The position numbers were made by a program, and so were the translations under genes. Below are positions 17,486 through 25,821 of a DNA stretch of 64,000 nucleotides, piece by piece (the stretch's first letter is position 1; each line of letters starts with the position of its first letter). The DNA comes from a virus. The DNA lies in the IMG/VR virus record IMGVR_UViG_3300025705_000005, positions 1 to 64,000 of that record. The stretch is one strand, 5' to 3'. A model generated the notes under the pieces. That model had not been told where the DNA came from. It was given only the letters and a program-made list of their open reading frames with translations, and ran no database searches.

Positions 17486-17494
17486 TATAAATAT
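17486..17494 (-). promoter_or_regulatory. Promoter-like motif upstream of bS21
   Basis: The sense strand reads GATATTTATATACACC, abutting the terminator stem. It is 59 nt from the bS21 ATG. Confidence 0.5.
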
Positions 17495-17513
17495 CTAAAT
17501 AAATTTAGTAAAA

Positions 17514-17909
17514 TTACTTTTCCATTCCTCTGAATGATTTAATTTTATATTTTTTGTAAAGTGCACCTATCTCTTTATGAAATGGTAACATTTGTTGATT
17601 GTAAACTTTAGCTGATTGGTCTTTCAGTTGAACCATTTGAATTATATCGTGGTCATCAGCTTTCTTAGCAAACTTAGTTCCAACATAACCTGATGCATTC
17701 TTTCTGATTACATCTGGATTTGGAACTTCATTAATAGTACCTTCATTAACTCCTTCAGATAAATCATCAATACCCTGCTTCATATCTCCAAATAGTTTTC
17801 CAAATTGTTTTTGTTGTTTGGAATCTAATTTTTTAATATTCTTTAGATGTTTCTTTACCATAAAAGATAAGTCAACTGAAATGTCTTGTAGTATATCTGA
17901 GTAATCCAT
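17514..17909 (-). CDS. Head-core-associated protein with clustered protease sites (131 aa)
   Basis: Not recognised by family. The protein is helical and charged, beginning MDYSDILQDISVDLSFMVKK. Residues 50-75 contain three closely spaced candidate prohead-protease sites (DLSEG, VNEG, TINEV). The C-terminal half (FAKKADDHDIIQMVQLKDQS, then KVYNQQMLPFHKEIGALYKKY) is helical. The ATG at 17909 was chosen because AGGATAACCACA gives a ribosome binding site and the gene then begins 5 nt after the preceding stop; an upstream in-frame extension would overlap that gene. It sits between the core polyprotein-like gene and bS21 and ends at a strong terminator. A minor core or internal head protein is likely. 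Confidence 0.7.
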   Translation of the reverse strand: MDYSDILQDISVDLSFMVKKHLKNIKKLDSKQQKQFGKLFGDMKQGIDDLSEGVNEGTINEVPNPDVIRKNASGYVGTKFAKKADDHDIIQMVQLKDQSAKVYNQQMLPFHKEIGALYKKYKIKSFRGMEK

Positions 17910-17914
17910 TGTGG

Positions 17915-20152
17915 TTATCCTATTTTCTTTAGTGAGTGTGTTTGTGTTGCCAACCAATATTTGTCTGGTAATCCAGCCATCTTAGATGCTTTCTTAATAG
18001 CTTCAACTGTATTTCTTGCTTTTACTTTATATACATTCTTCTTAGATAGTTTAACACCACCAAGATTCATATCAGCAAAACTCATTTCCCAAGTTGCAAA
18101 TCCACCTTCGTTGATTTCTTCTTCTTCTACTTCTTCGGATTCGTTTACTTTTTTATTACTAACTGAAGCTAACATATCTTTTGCTGATACTTTCATCTTC
18201 ATTAATTTAGATGATGGTAGTTCACCAAATCCAAATGACTCGTTTAACATAGAAGTAAGTTTCATTGATTTAGATTCGTTTGAAAATTCTTTTGCGTTTT
18301 CTTTATCATCCTTATCAACTGATTTTACAGGATACGTTTTACCATCTACAGAAAATTCACTATCACCATTTGCGATTGCTTTAGCTCTAGCGGCACCGAA
18401 TTCATTTCCTTCTTCAACCGTTTCTTCTTCATCATGCGATTCATTGATTTCGTAATACTTTCCTAACACTTCACCTATTTCATCATAAGTAGATTCTAAT
18501 CTCTGTTGTAGTGTTCCAACTTCTCTCAAAGTTTTCTCAAATATTCTAAATGATTCATTCATTCTCTTTACGTGTCTACTAACTGTAATACCATCAAATG
18601 AACCTTCAGTTTCTTTAACCATATTTTTACCAGCTGATTCTACTAACCCTCTGATTGATTCGTACACATCAGATAATCCTTCGTTTCTATATACAGTTTC
18701 ACCAAACGATTTGTATGCTTTAACTGCTTCTAAAAATGCTTGCTTTTGTTCCGTAGTCATTTCTGAAGATTCTTCTCTTCTCTCTTCATCGTTTTCTTTA
18801 ACGAATGGAGTGTGGAATGGGTTTGAATAAACTTTACCGTTTTCAAACGATTCTTTTAATATATCTTTTAGTTTCATAGTTCCCTCTTTTGTTATTTCCA
18901 TCATCTTCTTAGCCTCAGCTTCGATTTGTTTCTTAATGTTAGATGGTACTTTTTTATCGTAATATTTTATTTTTCCTTTTGAATCAATGTGAGCTACATT
19001 TTTGTAATCACCATTTTCTTCTTCGGCTTTATTGTAAACAGTCAATCCGTTTCCTTTACGAGCCATTCCAATATCGTACTTAGCTTCGTTCATTACTGAT
19101 TCGCTCATACTTAATATTGCTTTTTTCTTTTTCAACATTAGTTTAAGAAATAACTCTACCAATTTACCATTCTTATCATCAGTCATACGGTGTGGTCTAC
19201 CAACAAAATCTTGTCCGATACCATCCATCTTACCTGAACGTTGAAATTTAATCATACCTGATTGTGATTTAATTGCAAAGTCACCCATACCTAAATGTAC
19301 AAGCTCTGAATTTGGTAATACACCTTTACTATAGTTTACAAAGTTACTATCTACTATTGTTTGGTTTCCAACTCTTTCGTAGTGACCTACATCCTTACCT
19401 TCATTTACTACTGATTCATCAACTGCTGGTTTAATAAACATTAATCCAACTTTTGATTTAGGTACTTTTAATTTTTTGATTGCTAATAGTTTTGCGTTGT
19501 AAAGGTCTTTAGCTTCACCTTTTTTAATTTCAATTTTCTTACCATTGTATCCAGCAATCCATCCTGCAAACGTTGATTCGTTTACTGATTCGTTCTTTGT
19601 ATCTGAATACAAATCTTTAACCCACTCCATTGATTCTTTATTTGGCTTAACCTGCTTACCATACTTTTTGAAGAATTTTTTAATAAACTCTTCTTCAGTT
19701 GATGATGACTTAATTGTAAGGTGTATATCACTCATCACACCCTCTTTAAGTCCCTCAGGAACACAATTAGGAACATCTTTACCATTCTTCTTCTTCATAC
19801 CTACCATTTGGTAGTTCTTCCAACAGGGGTTATCATCTTCATTTACATTATCTCTCATTGCTTTTGATAAATCGCTGATGTACTTTAGTTCTTCTTTAGC
19901 ACCTTTGTGTTTAGCGTATCTATCTAAACCAAACGACATCATAATACCTAATGATAAATGTAATCTAGCTTTTGCTGCTTTTGGATACTTTCTACCATAA
20001 GGAGATGAGTTAAACCAATCAATCATAGCTTGTGCCATTTCTTTTGATAGTTTGATTCCCTCTACTCTATCAGTATTTCCTTTTACAATCTGTTTTAGTC
20101 CACCGATTGCTGAGATTTCGTTAAGTGAGTTTTTTATATCTGTTAATTTCAT
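17915..20152 (-). CDS. Polyprotein-like internal head/core protein (745 aa)
   Basis: A string of small unrelated modules separated by hydrophobic-Asn-Glu sites that resemble prohead protease targets (SLNE, SVNES, VVNEG, VMNEA, MNES, EINES, MLNES, KVNES, EINEG). Three segments begin with a related amphipathic leader: MKLTDIKNSLNE at the N-terminus, MKLKDILKESF near residue 425 and MKLTSMLNESF near residue 640. Recognisable modules include TFAGWIAGYNGKKIEIKKGE with VPKSKVGLMFIKP, and a basic C-terminal module ending LATQTHSLKKIG. The ATG at 20152 has AAGGGAAATAAT before it; the longer frame would overlap gp21. It lies directly after the protease gene. Delivery of several small proteins into the capsid is a fair inference, while a plain scaffold component is the alternative. 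Confidence 0.75.
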   Translation of the reverse strand: MKLTDIKNSLNEISAIGGLKQIVKGNTDRVEGIKLSKEMAQAMIDWFNSSPYGRKYPKAAKARLHLSLGIMMSFGLDRYAKHKGAKEELKYISDLSKAMRDNVNEDDNPCWKNYQMVGMKKKNGKDVPNCVPEGLKEGVMSDIHLTIKSSSTEEEFIKKFFKKYGKQVKPNKESMEWVKDLYSDTKNESVNESTFAGWIAGYNGKKIEIKKGEAKDLYNAKLLAIKKLKVPKSKVGLMFIKPAVDESVVNEGKDVGHYERVGNQTIVDSNFVNYSKGVLPNSELVHLGMGDFAIKSQSGMIKFQRSGKMDGIGQDFVGRPHRMTDDKNGKLVELFLKLMLKKKKAILSMSESVMNEAKYDIGMARKGNGLTVYNKAEEENGDYKNVAHIDSKGKIKYYDKKVPSNIKKQIEAEAKKMMEITKEGTMKLKDILKESFENGKVYSNPFHTPFVKENDEERREESSEMTTEQKQAFLEAVKAYKSFGETVYRNEGLSDVYESIRGLVESAGKNMVKETEGSFDGITVSRHVKRMNESFRIFEKTLREVGTLQQRLESTYDEIGEVLGKYYEINESHDEEETVEEGNEFGAARAKAIANGDSEFSVDGKTYPVKSVDKDDKENAKEFSNESKSMKLTSMLNESFGFGELPSSKLMKMKVSAKDMLASVSNKKVNESEEVEEEEINEGGFATWEMSFADMNLGGVKLSKKNVYKVKARNTVEAIKKASKMAGLPDKYWLATQTHSLKKIG

Positions 20153-20162
20153 ATTATTTCCC

Positions 20163-20780
20163 TTAGATTGAACAAACACCATCTATTTCACAGATGATAT
20201 CTCTTACCAATGTATTAATTTTTTTATATGAAGGTTTTTTACCCTTACTTACTACTGATTCATTTACAGGTCTCATAAATGCACCATGTGTTGATGGGTT
20301 TGAAACAAAATCCCAACAAATTAAATCAAAATCATCTTCTACAGTTACAGTTTTACCATTACTAGCTTCTTTTACAGAACCCATACCTCTTGAAGAGATA
20401 CCAACAGTACAACCTGCCTCTAAAAGTTCTTTGAGGATGTTGCCTGCTGGAGTTTTAAGTACTTCTACCTTACCCATTACATCATCACCCTTCCAATATA
20501 CTTCTCTGATGATATGTGAAGTATTTTTTAGTTCAACTACAGAAGATTCAGGATGGTCTAACTCACCAAATGCTCTATTTTCTTTAATTTCTCTACCTTT
20601 GTACTTTTCCACTTCTCTTTCTAAGATTGAACGTGGATAAACTCTACCATTTTGGTTTTCAGCTTCAGCTCTTTGTAGCACACCATTAACAATCAACCTA
20701 CCATTGTTATCTTCCAATGATTCATTGATTTGCCTCTTAGTTAGAGTAAAAGGAATTGTATCTATAAGTAATCTACCCAT
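20163..20780 (-). CDS. 21: Prohead core protease, T4 gp21-like (205 aa)
   Basis: Serine protease that matures the prohead by cutting scaffold and capsid proteins after [hydrophobic]-x-Glu. The catalytic region shows FGELDHPESS with H76 and CTVGISSRGMGS with the candidate nucleophile at S129 or S130, followed by DLICWDFVSNPSTHGAFM. This matches the phage U9/S80-type prohead protease pattern. Sites INES (residues 18-21) and VNES (172-175) near each end suggest self-processing. The length is close to T4 gp21 (212 aa). The ATG at 20780 overlaps the stop of the 44-aa gene (TAATG), with GGGGAG as ribosome binding site; an in-frame GTG at 20792 is less likely. It lies next to its probable substrates. 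Confidence 0.92.
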   Translation of the reverse strand: MGRLLIDTIPFTLTKRQINESLEDNNGRLIVNGVLQRAEAENQNGRVYPRSILEREVEKYKGREIKENRAFGELDHPESSVVELKNTSHIIREVYWKGDDVMGKVEVLKTPAGNILKELLEAGCTVGISSRGMGSVKEASNGKTVTVEDDFDLICWDFVSNPSTHGAFMRPVNESVVSKGKKPSYKKINTLVRDIICEIDGVCSI

Positions 20781-20914
20781 TATGCTCCCCACACTTTTCG
20801 TTTTCTATATAAATCAAACATGATTTGTGCTACTTCATATCTTATAAGTAGACGAATATTCTCCAAATCCTTATTTGAAAGTTCTTCTTTTAATATTTTC
20901 TTTTTTAAACTCAT
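20780..20914 (-). CDS. Very small coupled gene between gp20 and gp21 (44 aa)
   Basis: The product begins MSLKKKILKEELSNKDLENI and ends RKRKVWGA. It is helical and highly charged with no membrane segment. Its ATG overlaps the stop of the 162-aa gene (ATGA), and its stop overlaps the gp21 start (TAATG), so it is tightly coupled on both sides, which strongly supports real translation. In T4 the small core proteins gp67 and gp68 occupy this position. No sequence similarity to them can be claimed by eye, but a small basic core or protease-coupling protein fits. Confidence 0.72.
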   Translation of the reverse strand: MSLKKKILKEELSNKDLENIRLLIRYEVAQIMFDLYRKRKVWGA

Positions 20915-21399
20915 GATGAAAGTTCTTTTAAGCTTCTAGCCACTTTTAACATACGTTCTGATATCTTAGAGAATCTTCTTTGAGTCGATTCCCAATACTG
21001 ACCATTATGAACACCTGCTTCAGTTTTCAATTTAGTGTTTTGATTAACGATTCTCTCTAACTTAAACATCATACTATTGATTTCTTTAATAGAATGGTTA
21101 ATTTTCTGATGTTGTTTTAGGTTCTCATCTTTCTTATACTCTTTATAAGAAATTTCGTTAATTTTATTTTCTAACTTACGTTCTAATGATTCTAATTTTT
21201 TTGAGTTCATCTTTGATTCCTTTGTTTTCTTATAACCTAACACCTCAATGTGGTCATCATCCAACTCATCCTCTTCTTTACTCTTAGAAAACGCATGTGG
21301 AGTTTTTACAGGGCCTTCACCACCATCTAAATTAGCAGTTACGTTAGCTTCTTCTATTTCTTCAAACTTATTTTCAATTTCTTTTAGTAAACTTTTCAT
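20911..21399 (-). CDS. Coiled-coil core-region protein (162 aa)
   Basis: Starts MKSLLKEIENKFEEIEEANV, which carries a LLKE site like those in the other head proteins. Residues 20-60 are polar and acidic (SKEEDELDDDHIEVLGYKKT), and residues 65-162 are a long coiled coil (KLESLERKLENKINEISYKE, then IKEINSMMFKLERIVNQN). It overlaps its upstream neighbour by ATGA (21396-21399) and its downstream neighbour by ATGA, making a tightly coupled set between portal and protease. The position corresponds to gp67/gp68 of T4, so a prohead core component is the best guess. No family was recognised. Confidence 0.72.
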   Translation of the reverse strand: MKSLLKEIENKFEEIEEANVTANLDGGEGPVKTPHAFSKSKEEDELDDDHIEVLGYKKTKESKMNSKKLESLERKLENKINEISYKEYKKDENLKQHQKINHSIKEINSMMFKLERIVNQNTKLKTEAGVHNGQYWESTQRRFSKISERMLKVARSLKELSS

Positions 21400-22244
21400 T
21401 TGAATACCCTTTTTAGTTCGTTATGAAGTTCTGTATATCTTAGTAATGATAAAATCTGAGCTTCTGTAATTACTTTAGCTATCTTTACTTTGGATATTAG
21501 TTTTACAACTTCGTTTACTTTAATCTGAGTAACCTTATCTGTAACTTTAACTGCTTTAATGCTTTTTGATAAAGAATTACATTCTCTTACTACAAACTTT
21601 TTCAGTTTTTCAGAATTATCTACAGAGTTAATATACTCTCTAAGGATATCTTGCTGTTTATCAGTTAATGTAGTATATTTGTTGTTGAAATTTTCAACTA
21701 ACATCTTCCAAGCAAGTAATCTTACTTCTTTTGGTTGTTTTGAATACTCTTCATTAATAGTACTAACTACTACATCAGTAGGTTGTGAGTTGCCTGTTAA
21801 AGATTCCATTAATGTAGATTTACATTCTACATATTCTTTTGGATTATCTGAATTGCTATGTTCAAACAATTTATATATAGATGCATTCTCTTTATAGTTA
21901 GATACTCTATAGTTAAAGAAATCTTCTAATACAAAGTTTTTCTTTATTGCTTTAATCAGATTGTATTTTTGTTTATTAAGAGCCGATTCACTTAATTTAG
22001 CTCGTTCGCTTAAAATAATGTTTACAAATTCAGAAGCTTTGTAGTCTGAACTGAATGATTCTTCTATCAACGCTTTATACAGTCTAAGCTCTTTAGCTAA
22101 CTCAGTACTTTTACCAAAATGCTCTCTTATAGTATAAGTAGCTTTAGAATCTCTGTTGTTTAAAGTATCAGTACTTATCTGTCGCACTAATAATTCAAAT
22201 AGAATTCCTGTGTTTTTGTACTTACTATGTTTTAATTTTTTCAT
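21396..22244 (-). CDS. Conserved head-module protein after the portal (282 aa)
   Basis: An all-helical protein, beginning MKKLKHSKYKNTGILFELLV and continuing RQISTDTLNNRDSKATYTIR. Lys, Glu and Asn are abundant, and candidate protease sites include LMES and TINEE. Its function is unknown; genes of this kind often sit between portal and protease in marine T4-like phages. I chose the ATG at 22244 because GAGGAACACA precedes it; an ATG at 22256 lies inside that ribosome binding site, although it would place the promoter-like motif at a more typical distance. It overlaps the 162-aa gene by 4 bases. An internal core or portal-associated chaperone would fit. Confidence 0.72.
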   Translation of the reverse strand: MKKLKHSKYKNTGILFELLVRQISTDTLNNRDSKATYTIREHFGKSTELAKELRLYKALIEESFSSDYKASEFVNIILSERAKLSESALNKQKYNLIKAIKKNFVLEDFFNYRVSNYKENASIYKLFEHSNSDNPKEYVECKSTLMESLTGNSQPTDVVVSTINEEYSKQPKEVRLLAWKMLVENFNNKYTTLTDKQQDILREYINSVDNSEKLKKFVVRECNSLSKSIKAVKVTDKVTQIKVNEVVKLISKVKIAKVITEAQILSLLRYTELHNELKRVFK

Positions 22245-22288
22245 TGTGTTCCTCATCGTTTTGGATAAAAGTAACTATGTATTTTGTT

Positions 22289-22297
22289 TATAAATAT
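22289..22297 (-). promoter_or_regulatory. Promoter-like motif before the gp20-gp21 intergenic gene set
   Basis: The sense strand reads TATATTTATAAAC between the portal stop (22305) and the 282-aa gene. It would start a transcript covering the 282-, 162-, 44-aa and gp21 genes and probably the core protein. Confidence 0.55.
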
Positions 22298-22304
22298 AAT
22301 AATT

Positions 22305-24182
22305 TTAAGAATCCAATATGTTTTTTTCATCTAATAATGGTGATGGTGTCTCATTTGTATCAGTTTTTAAAGATTCACGCAACATTTCCTTTGTTTTTAC
22401 TTTAGATTTCATACGTGATACTATCCCTGTAATTTGTTCTTGATTGATAACTGAAGTAGCATTGTATCGTTCATTCTTAGATAAAGATTTGTTACCTAAT
22501 GGGTCTCTACCAAATGGATTTTCATCCGTACCATAGTTACCACCTTCTTTAGGTCTACCTGCTCCATCAAATCCACCTTCTGGCGCCCCACCTTTGTTTT
22601 CACCAAATGGGTCGTTTCCACTATCACCACCACCTTCATCACCACCTTGTTGTAATGTTGCTAAATCATGTGGAGTACCAAATGATTCACCAGTCTTAAC
22701 CGGGTCATTACCTTCTGATTCAATTTGTTCATGTCTGAATCCTAATTTTAAATCATTGATAACTTTGAATTGCTCTTCTTTCCACTCATCTTCACTCATA
22801 TTGAATATATTCTTATAAACCCAATCTTGCGATACCATTTTTAAATCTTTTATATCGCTAGCCAATGAAATCTTTTCAGACCAAAGGTTTGCTTTCTCTT
22901 GCTCATATATAATAGATGGATTGGTAAGTTCTAATTCGAAGTTTACTAATTGGTCATCTGTATATCCTTGCGAATATAAATGTACAATTGCAATCTTAGT
23001 TAATTCTGAAAGTACAATCTTTTGGATTCTTTCTACAGAACGTGCAAATCTAATATCTTCTTGTGCTAATGTAGCTTTTCCTTCTACACCTTCTTCATAC
23101 CCAATAAATGCTTTCGGAACTTTAAGTGCAGCTAACATTCTGTTTCTTAGGTATTCAATATCATCAATACCACCAAACTCCATTCCACTTAGGGAATCAA
23201 TCTCAGTACCACTCTGCCCACCTCTTACAGGTAGATAGTAATCTTCCATCATATTCTGCATATTGAATTTAAGATTGTAATCACCAGTAGTTTCATCGAT
23301 ATAAGGAACTTTTTTCATCTGGTCTATAATAGATGCCATATATGTATCTACTTCTGCAGGTGGAATGTTTCCAATATCAATTTTAAAGATTCTCTTTTCA
23401 GGTGCTCTCATAATTCTATGAATCATCATAGCATCTTCCATAAGAGTTAATTGTTTCCAAGTCTTTCTTGCACCTTCTAATAGTGAACGGCCATAAGGAA
23501 GGAAGTTTGTATCTGTTAATAATCTAAAGTGAGCCACCTGAAACGATTCTAAGAACTTAGTATTGTTTCTTTGTGAAATGGCGTTTGTATTTTGTTCTTC
23601 TACTTCAAATCTTACTGAGTAAGGATTATCTAAATCATATCCTTCTTCTCTACGAGTTTCATAACAAGATAATGGTTGTGCATTTACAACACCTAACTCA
23701 TCATCAATATCTAAGTAAAGATAATAATCACCATATTTGTTCATACCTCTAACCCAAGACCAAAGATTGAACTCAATGTTCAATACATCGTAGAATAAGT
23801 TATGTAATGTTTTCTTTAATTTTTCATCATTAGATTTAATACGGATTACATCACCCATATCATTTTTTAACGTACATTCATCTGAGTATATATCTAAAAT
23901 AGATGAGATAATAGAATCCTTATCCATTGCCTCATAATCTGTATATAGTTCTAACTTATTTGAATGATAATTAAATCTTTCGTTGTATGTTTGCCAATTC
24001 TTTCTTGAGTTAGAACCATGCAATCTACCATACCTATCATAATACGCAGAACCTCTACGATTACCATCAGATTGTAGTCTTGATGAATCTACTACCTTTA
24101 ACTTATCTTTACCAACTCTTCTTACAACTACTTGAGTTGAGAATAATCTCTTTAATCTACCAAATAATGATGTATCTGCCAT
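22305..24182 (-). CDS. 20: Portal vertex protein, T4 gp20-like (625 aa)
   Basis: Dodecameric portal through which DNA is packaged. Residues about 35-470 match the T4-type portal: RRGSAYYDRYGRLHGSNSRK, YTDYEAMDKDSIISSILDIYSDECT, then RTWKQL-type helices and LMEDAMMIHRIMRAPEKRIF, a well conserved segment, followed by VPYIDETTGDYNLKFNMQNM. Compared with T4 gp20 (524 aa) it has a C-terminal extension of about 120 residues, Gly/Asn/Asp/Pro-rich (GGDEGGGDSGNDPFGENKGG) and then helical and basic. That tail carries LRES near the end, a possible protease site. Its promoter-like motif is exactly 31 nt upstream. There is no strong Shine-Dalgarno; the stretch before the ATG is A-rich. Confidence 0.94.
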   Translation of the reverse strand: MADTSLFGRLKRLFSTQVVVRRVGKDKLKVVDSSRLQSDGNRRGSAYYDRYGRLHGSNSRKNWQTYNERFNYHSNKLELYTDYEAMDKDSIISSILDIYSDECTLKNDMGDVIRIKSNDEKLKKTLHNLFYDVLNIEFNLWSWVRGMNKYGDYYLYLDIDDELGVVNAQPLSCYETRREEGYDLDNPYSVRFEVEEQNTNAISQRNNTKFLESFQVAHFRLLTDTNFLPYGRSLLEGARKTWKQLTLMEDAMMIHRIMRAPEKRIFKIDIGNIPPAEVDTYMASIIDQMKKVPYIDETTGDYNLKFNMQNMMEDYYLPVRGGQSGTEIDSLSGMEFGGIDDIEYLRNRMLAALKVPKAFIGYEEGVEGKATLAQEDIRFARSVERIQKIVLSELTKIAIVHLYSQGYTDDQLVNFELELTNPSIIYEQEKANLWSEKISLASDIKDLKMVSQDWVYKNIFNMSEDEWKEEQFKVINDLKLGFRHEQIESEGNDPVKTGESFGTPHDLATLQQGGDEGGGDSGNDPFGENKGGAPEGGFDGAGRPKEGGNYGTDENPFGRDPLGNKSLSKNERYNATSVINQEQITGIVSRMKSKVKTKEMLRESLKTDTNETPSPLLDEKNILDS

Positions 24183-24213
24183 AATGCTTTTTCTTTAATT
24201 ATCACTTATAATA

Positions 24214-24222
24214 TATAAATAT
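24214..24222 (-). promoter_or_regulatory. Promoter-like motif, 31 nt before the portal gene
   Basis: The sense strand reads GTATATTTATATATTATAAG, and the core ends exactly 31 nt before the ATG at 24182. It is located between the terminase and portal genes. Confidence 0.6.
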
Positions 24223-24249
24223 ACAAAAAATATTTTTAATAACCTAATT

Positions 24250-25821
24250 TTATAGTAACCAACTTATATCTTCATCACCTTTACCAGTTTTAACCTTCCA
24301 AGAATCCGTTGCTTTACCTTGGTTTGTTTTAAAAACACCTGAGTGTTTGGTAGTATGGTTTAATGCCCTTCTAGTTAATTCAATTCCTTGCTGTCTAAGT
24401 TTAAGTGCGGTATCTCTTACCCATAACCCTGTACAAAATGATATTGTTAAATCATCATTATATCCAGATTGAGCTTCTGCTCTACTTCCATTCCATATAA
24501 AAGTAAAAAGTTCATCAATTAATCTTTTGGAACGGATGATTGGAACTCTTTCTCTCATATAAGTATCTAATTTTGATATAACTAATGGGCGTGTTCTACT
24601 AGTCATTGAAAACCCTGGAACCATTTGGGATTTATCTTTTAAATCATATCCCTTTTGTAAATGTATATCTTCATCTACATATCCAAATTCTTTAAAAGAA
24701 TAATATAGATTAGAATAATTTCTATCTATTGCTTCTTGAATAACTGCCCAACCAATATTAGCGTTTTCAATCACTAATAATGCATCGTTCCATTCGGTTG
24801 CAACGTTTACTAACATATTACCATAATCTTTAGTACCAATCTTACCTTTGTACTCAGCAACCTGCTCTACACTCTCTACATCAATGACGTGGAATGCTGA
24901 ATAATCTGCTCCATCACCTCTAGCGACATCGGCAACTACTACATAATCTTTAGTATAATTTGGTTGTGACCATAACCAATAGTTTCCATCGAACCCTCTT
25001 TTTTCAACTGGTTCTTGTACATGAGTTTCTTCATACCATTTTAGGAGCTGCCCATCTACAACTGTATAACCAGAACTGATAAAATCACAATCACATTCCT
25101 GTGCTGCCATCTTCTCACCTAATAGTTGAGTTTGTTCTACTCTCCAAGATTCATTTCTTTCAGGGTGTACAGTCCAATGAAGTTTGATTGGATTCCAACC
25201 ATCATTCTGTTCACCTTTTAACCAAGTTTTGTGAAAGAAGTTACCAACACCATTGGGAGTTGATAATACAATTGCCTTACCACCAGTTGAAAGAGTAGAT
25301 TGAGCGGATGCCCAAATCTCATCTACACTTTTAATAAATGCAGCTTCATCTATAATCAACATTGATAATGCTTCTGAACGACCTGCATCACCACTAGCTG
25401 ATGTTGCTTTGATTGTTGAACCATTTCGTAATCGTAAGGATAGTTTGTTATCTTCTTCAGTTTCACCTCTTAGCCAACTCGGTAAGTTCTCATGCATATA
25501 CCTAACCTTAGTAACTAAGTTTTTAGCTACCTCTTGTTTAGTTGCAATTACCAATATGTTTTTATCTTCGTGAAATAACATCATCCATAAAGAATAACCT
25601 GCGGATAATGTTGAGATACCTAACTGACGTGATTTAAGGATTACATTGTATCGGTGGTCGTTAAACTCACCCATAACATCTTCTTGGAAAGGATACAAAT
25701 CAAAAAGAATCTTACCTCTCTTTGGGTGTTGTATATAACAATACTTCTTAAAGAAGTAAACTGGGTCTGTAGCACATTTAACGTACTCTTCCCTAATAAG
25801 TTCTTTTATGTTCTTGCTCAT
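24250..25821 (-). CDS. 17: Terminase large subunit, T4 gp17-like (523 aa)
   Basis: Packaging motor with an N-terminal ATPase and a C-terminal RNase-H-fold nuclease. Residues 62-71 (LKSRQLGIST) are the Walker A equivalent; the usual GK[TS] lysine is replaced by Ile, and the lysine sits at K63 before SRQ, a deviant form seen in some terminases. Walker B is MLIIDEAAF, and the coupling motif is VLSTPNG. Nuclease acidic residues are in VVVADVARGDGADYSAF, LLVIENANIGW and NDDLTISF. It starts at ATG 25821, overlapping the upstream stop by ATGA. Its length is shorter than T4 gp17 (610 aa), mainly at the N-terminus. No small terminase is evident nearby. Confidence 0.95.
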   Translation of the reverse strand: MSKNIKELIREEYVKCATDPVYFFKKYCYIQHPKRGKILFDLYPFQEDVMGEFNDHRYNVILKSRQLGISTLSAGYSLWMMLFHEDKNILVIATKQEVAKNLVTKVRYMHENLPSWLRGETEEDNKLSLRLRNGSTIKATSASGDAGRSEALSMLIIDEAAFIKSVDEIWASAQSTLSTGGKAIVLSTPNGVGNFFHKTWLKGEQNDGWNPIKLHWTVHPERNESWRVEQTQLLGEKMAAQECDCDFISSGYTVVDGQLLKWYEETHVQEPVEKRGFDGNYWLWSQPNYTKDYVVVADVARGDGADYSAFHVIDVESVEQVAEYKGKIGTKDYGNMLVNVATEWNDALLVIENANIGWAVIQEAIDRNYSNLYYSFKEFGYVDEDIHLQKGYDLKDKSQMVPGFSMTSRTRPLVISKLDTYMRERVPIIRSKRLIDELFTFIWNGSRAEAQSGYNDDLTISFCTGLWVRDTALKLRQQGIELTRRALNHTTKHSGVFKTNQGKATDSWKVKTGKGDEDISWLL

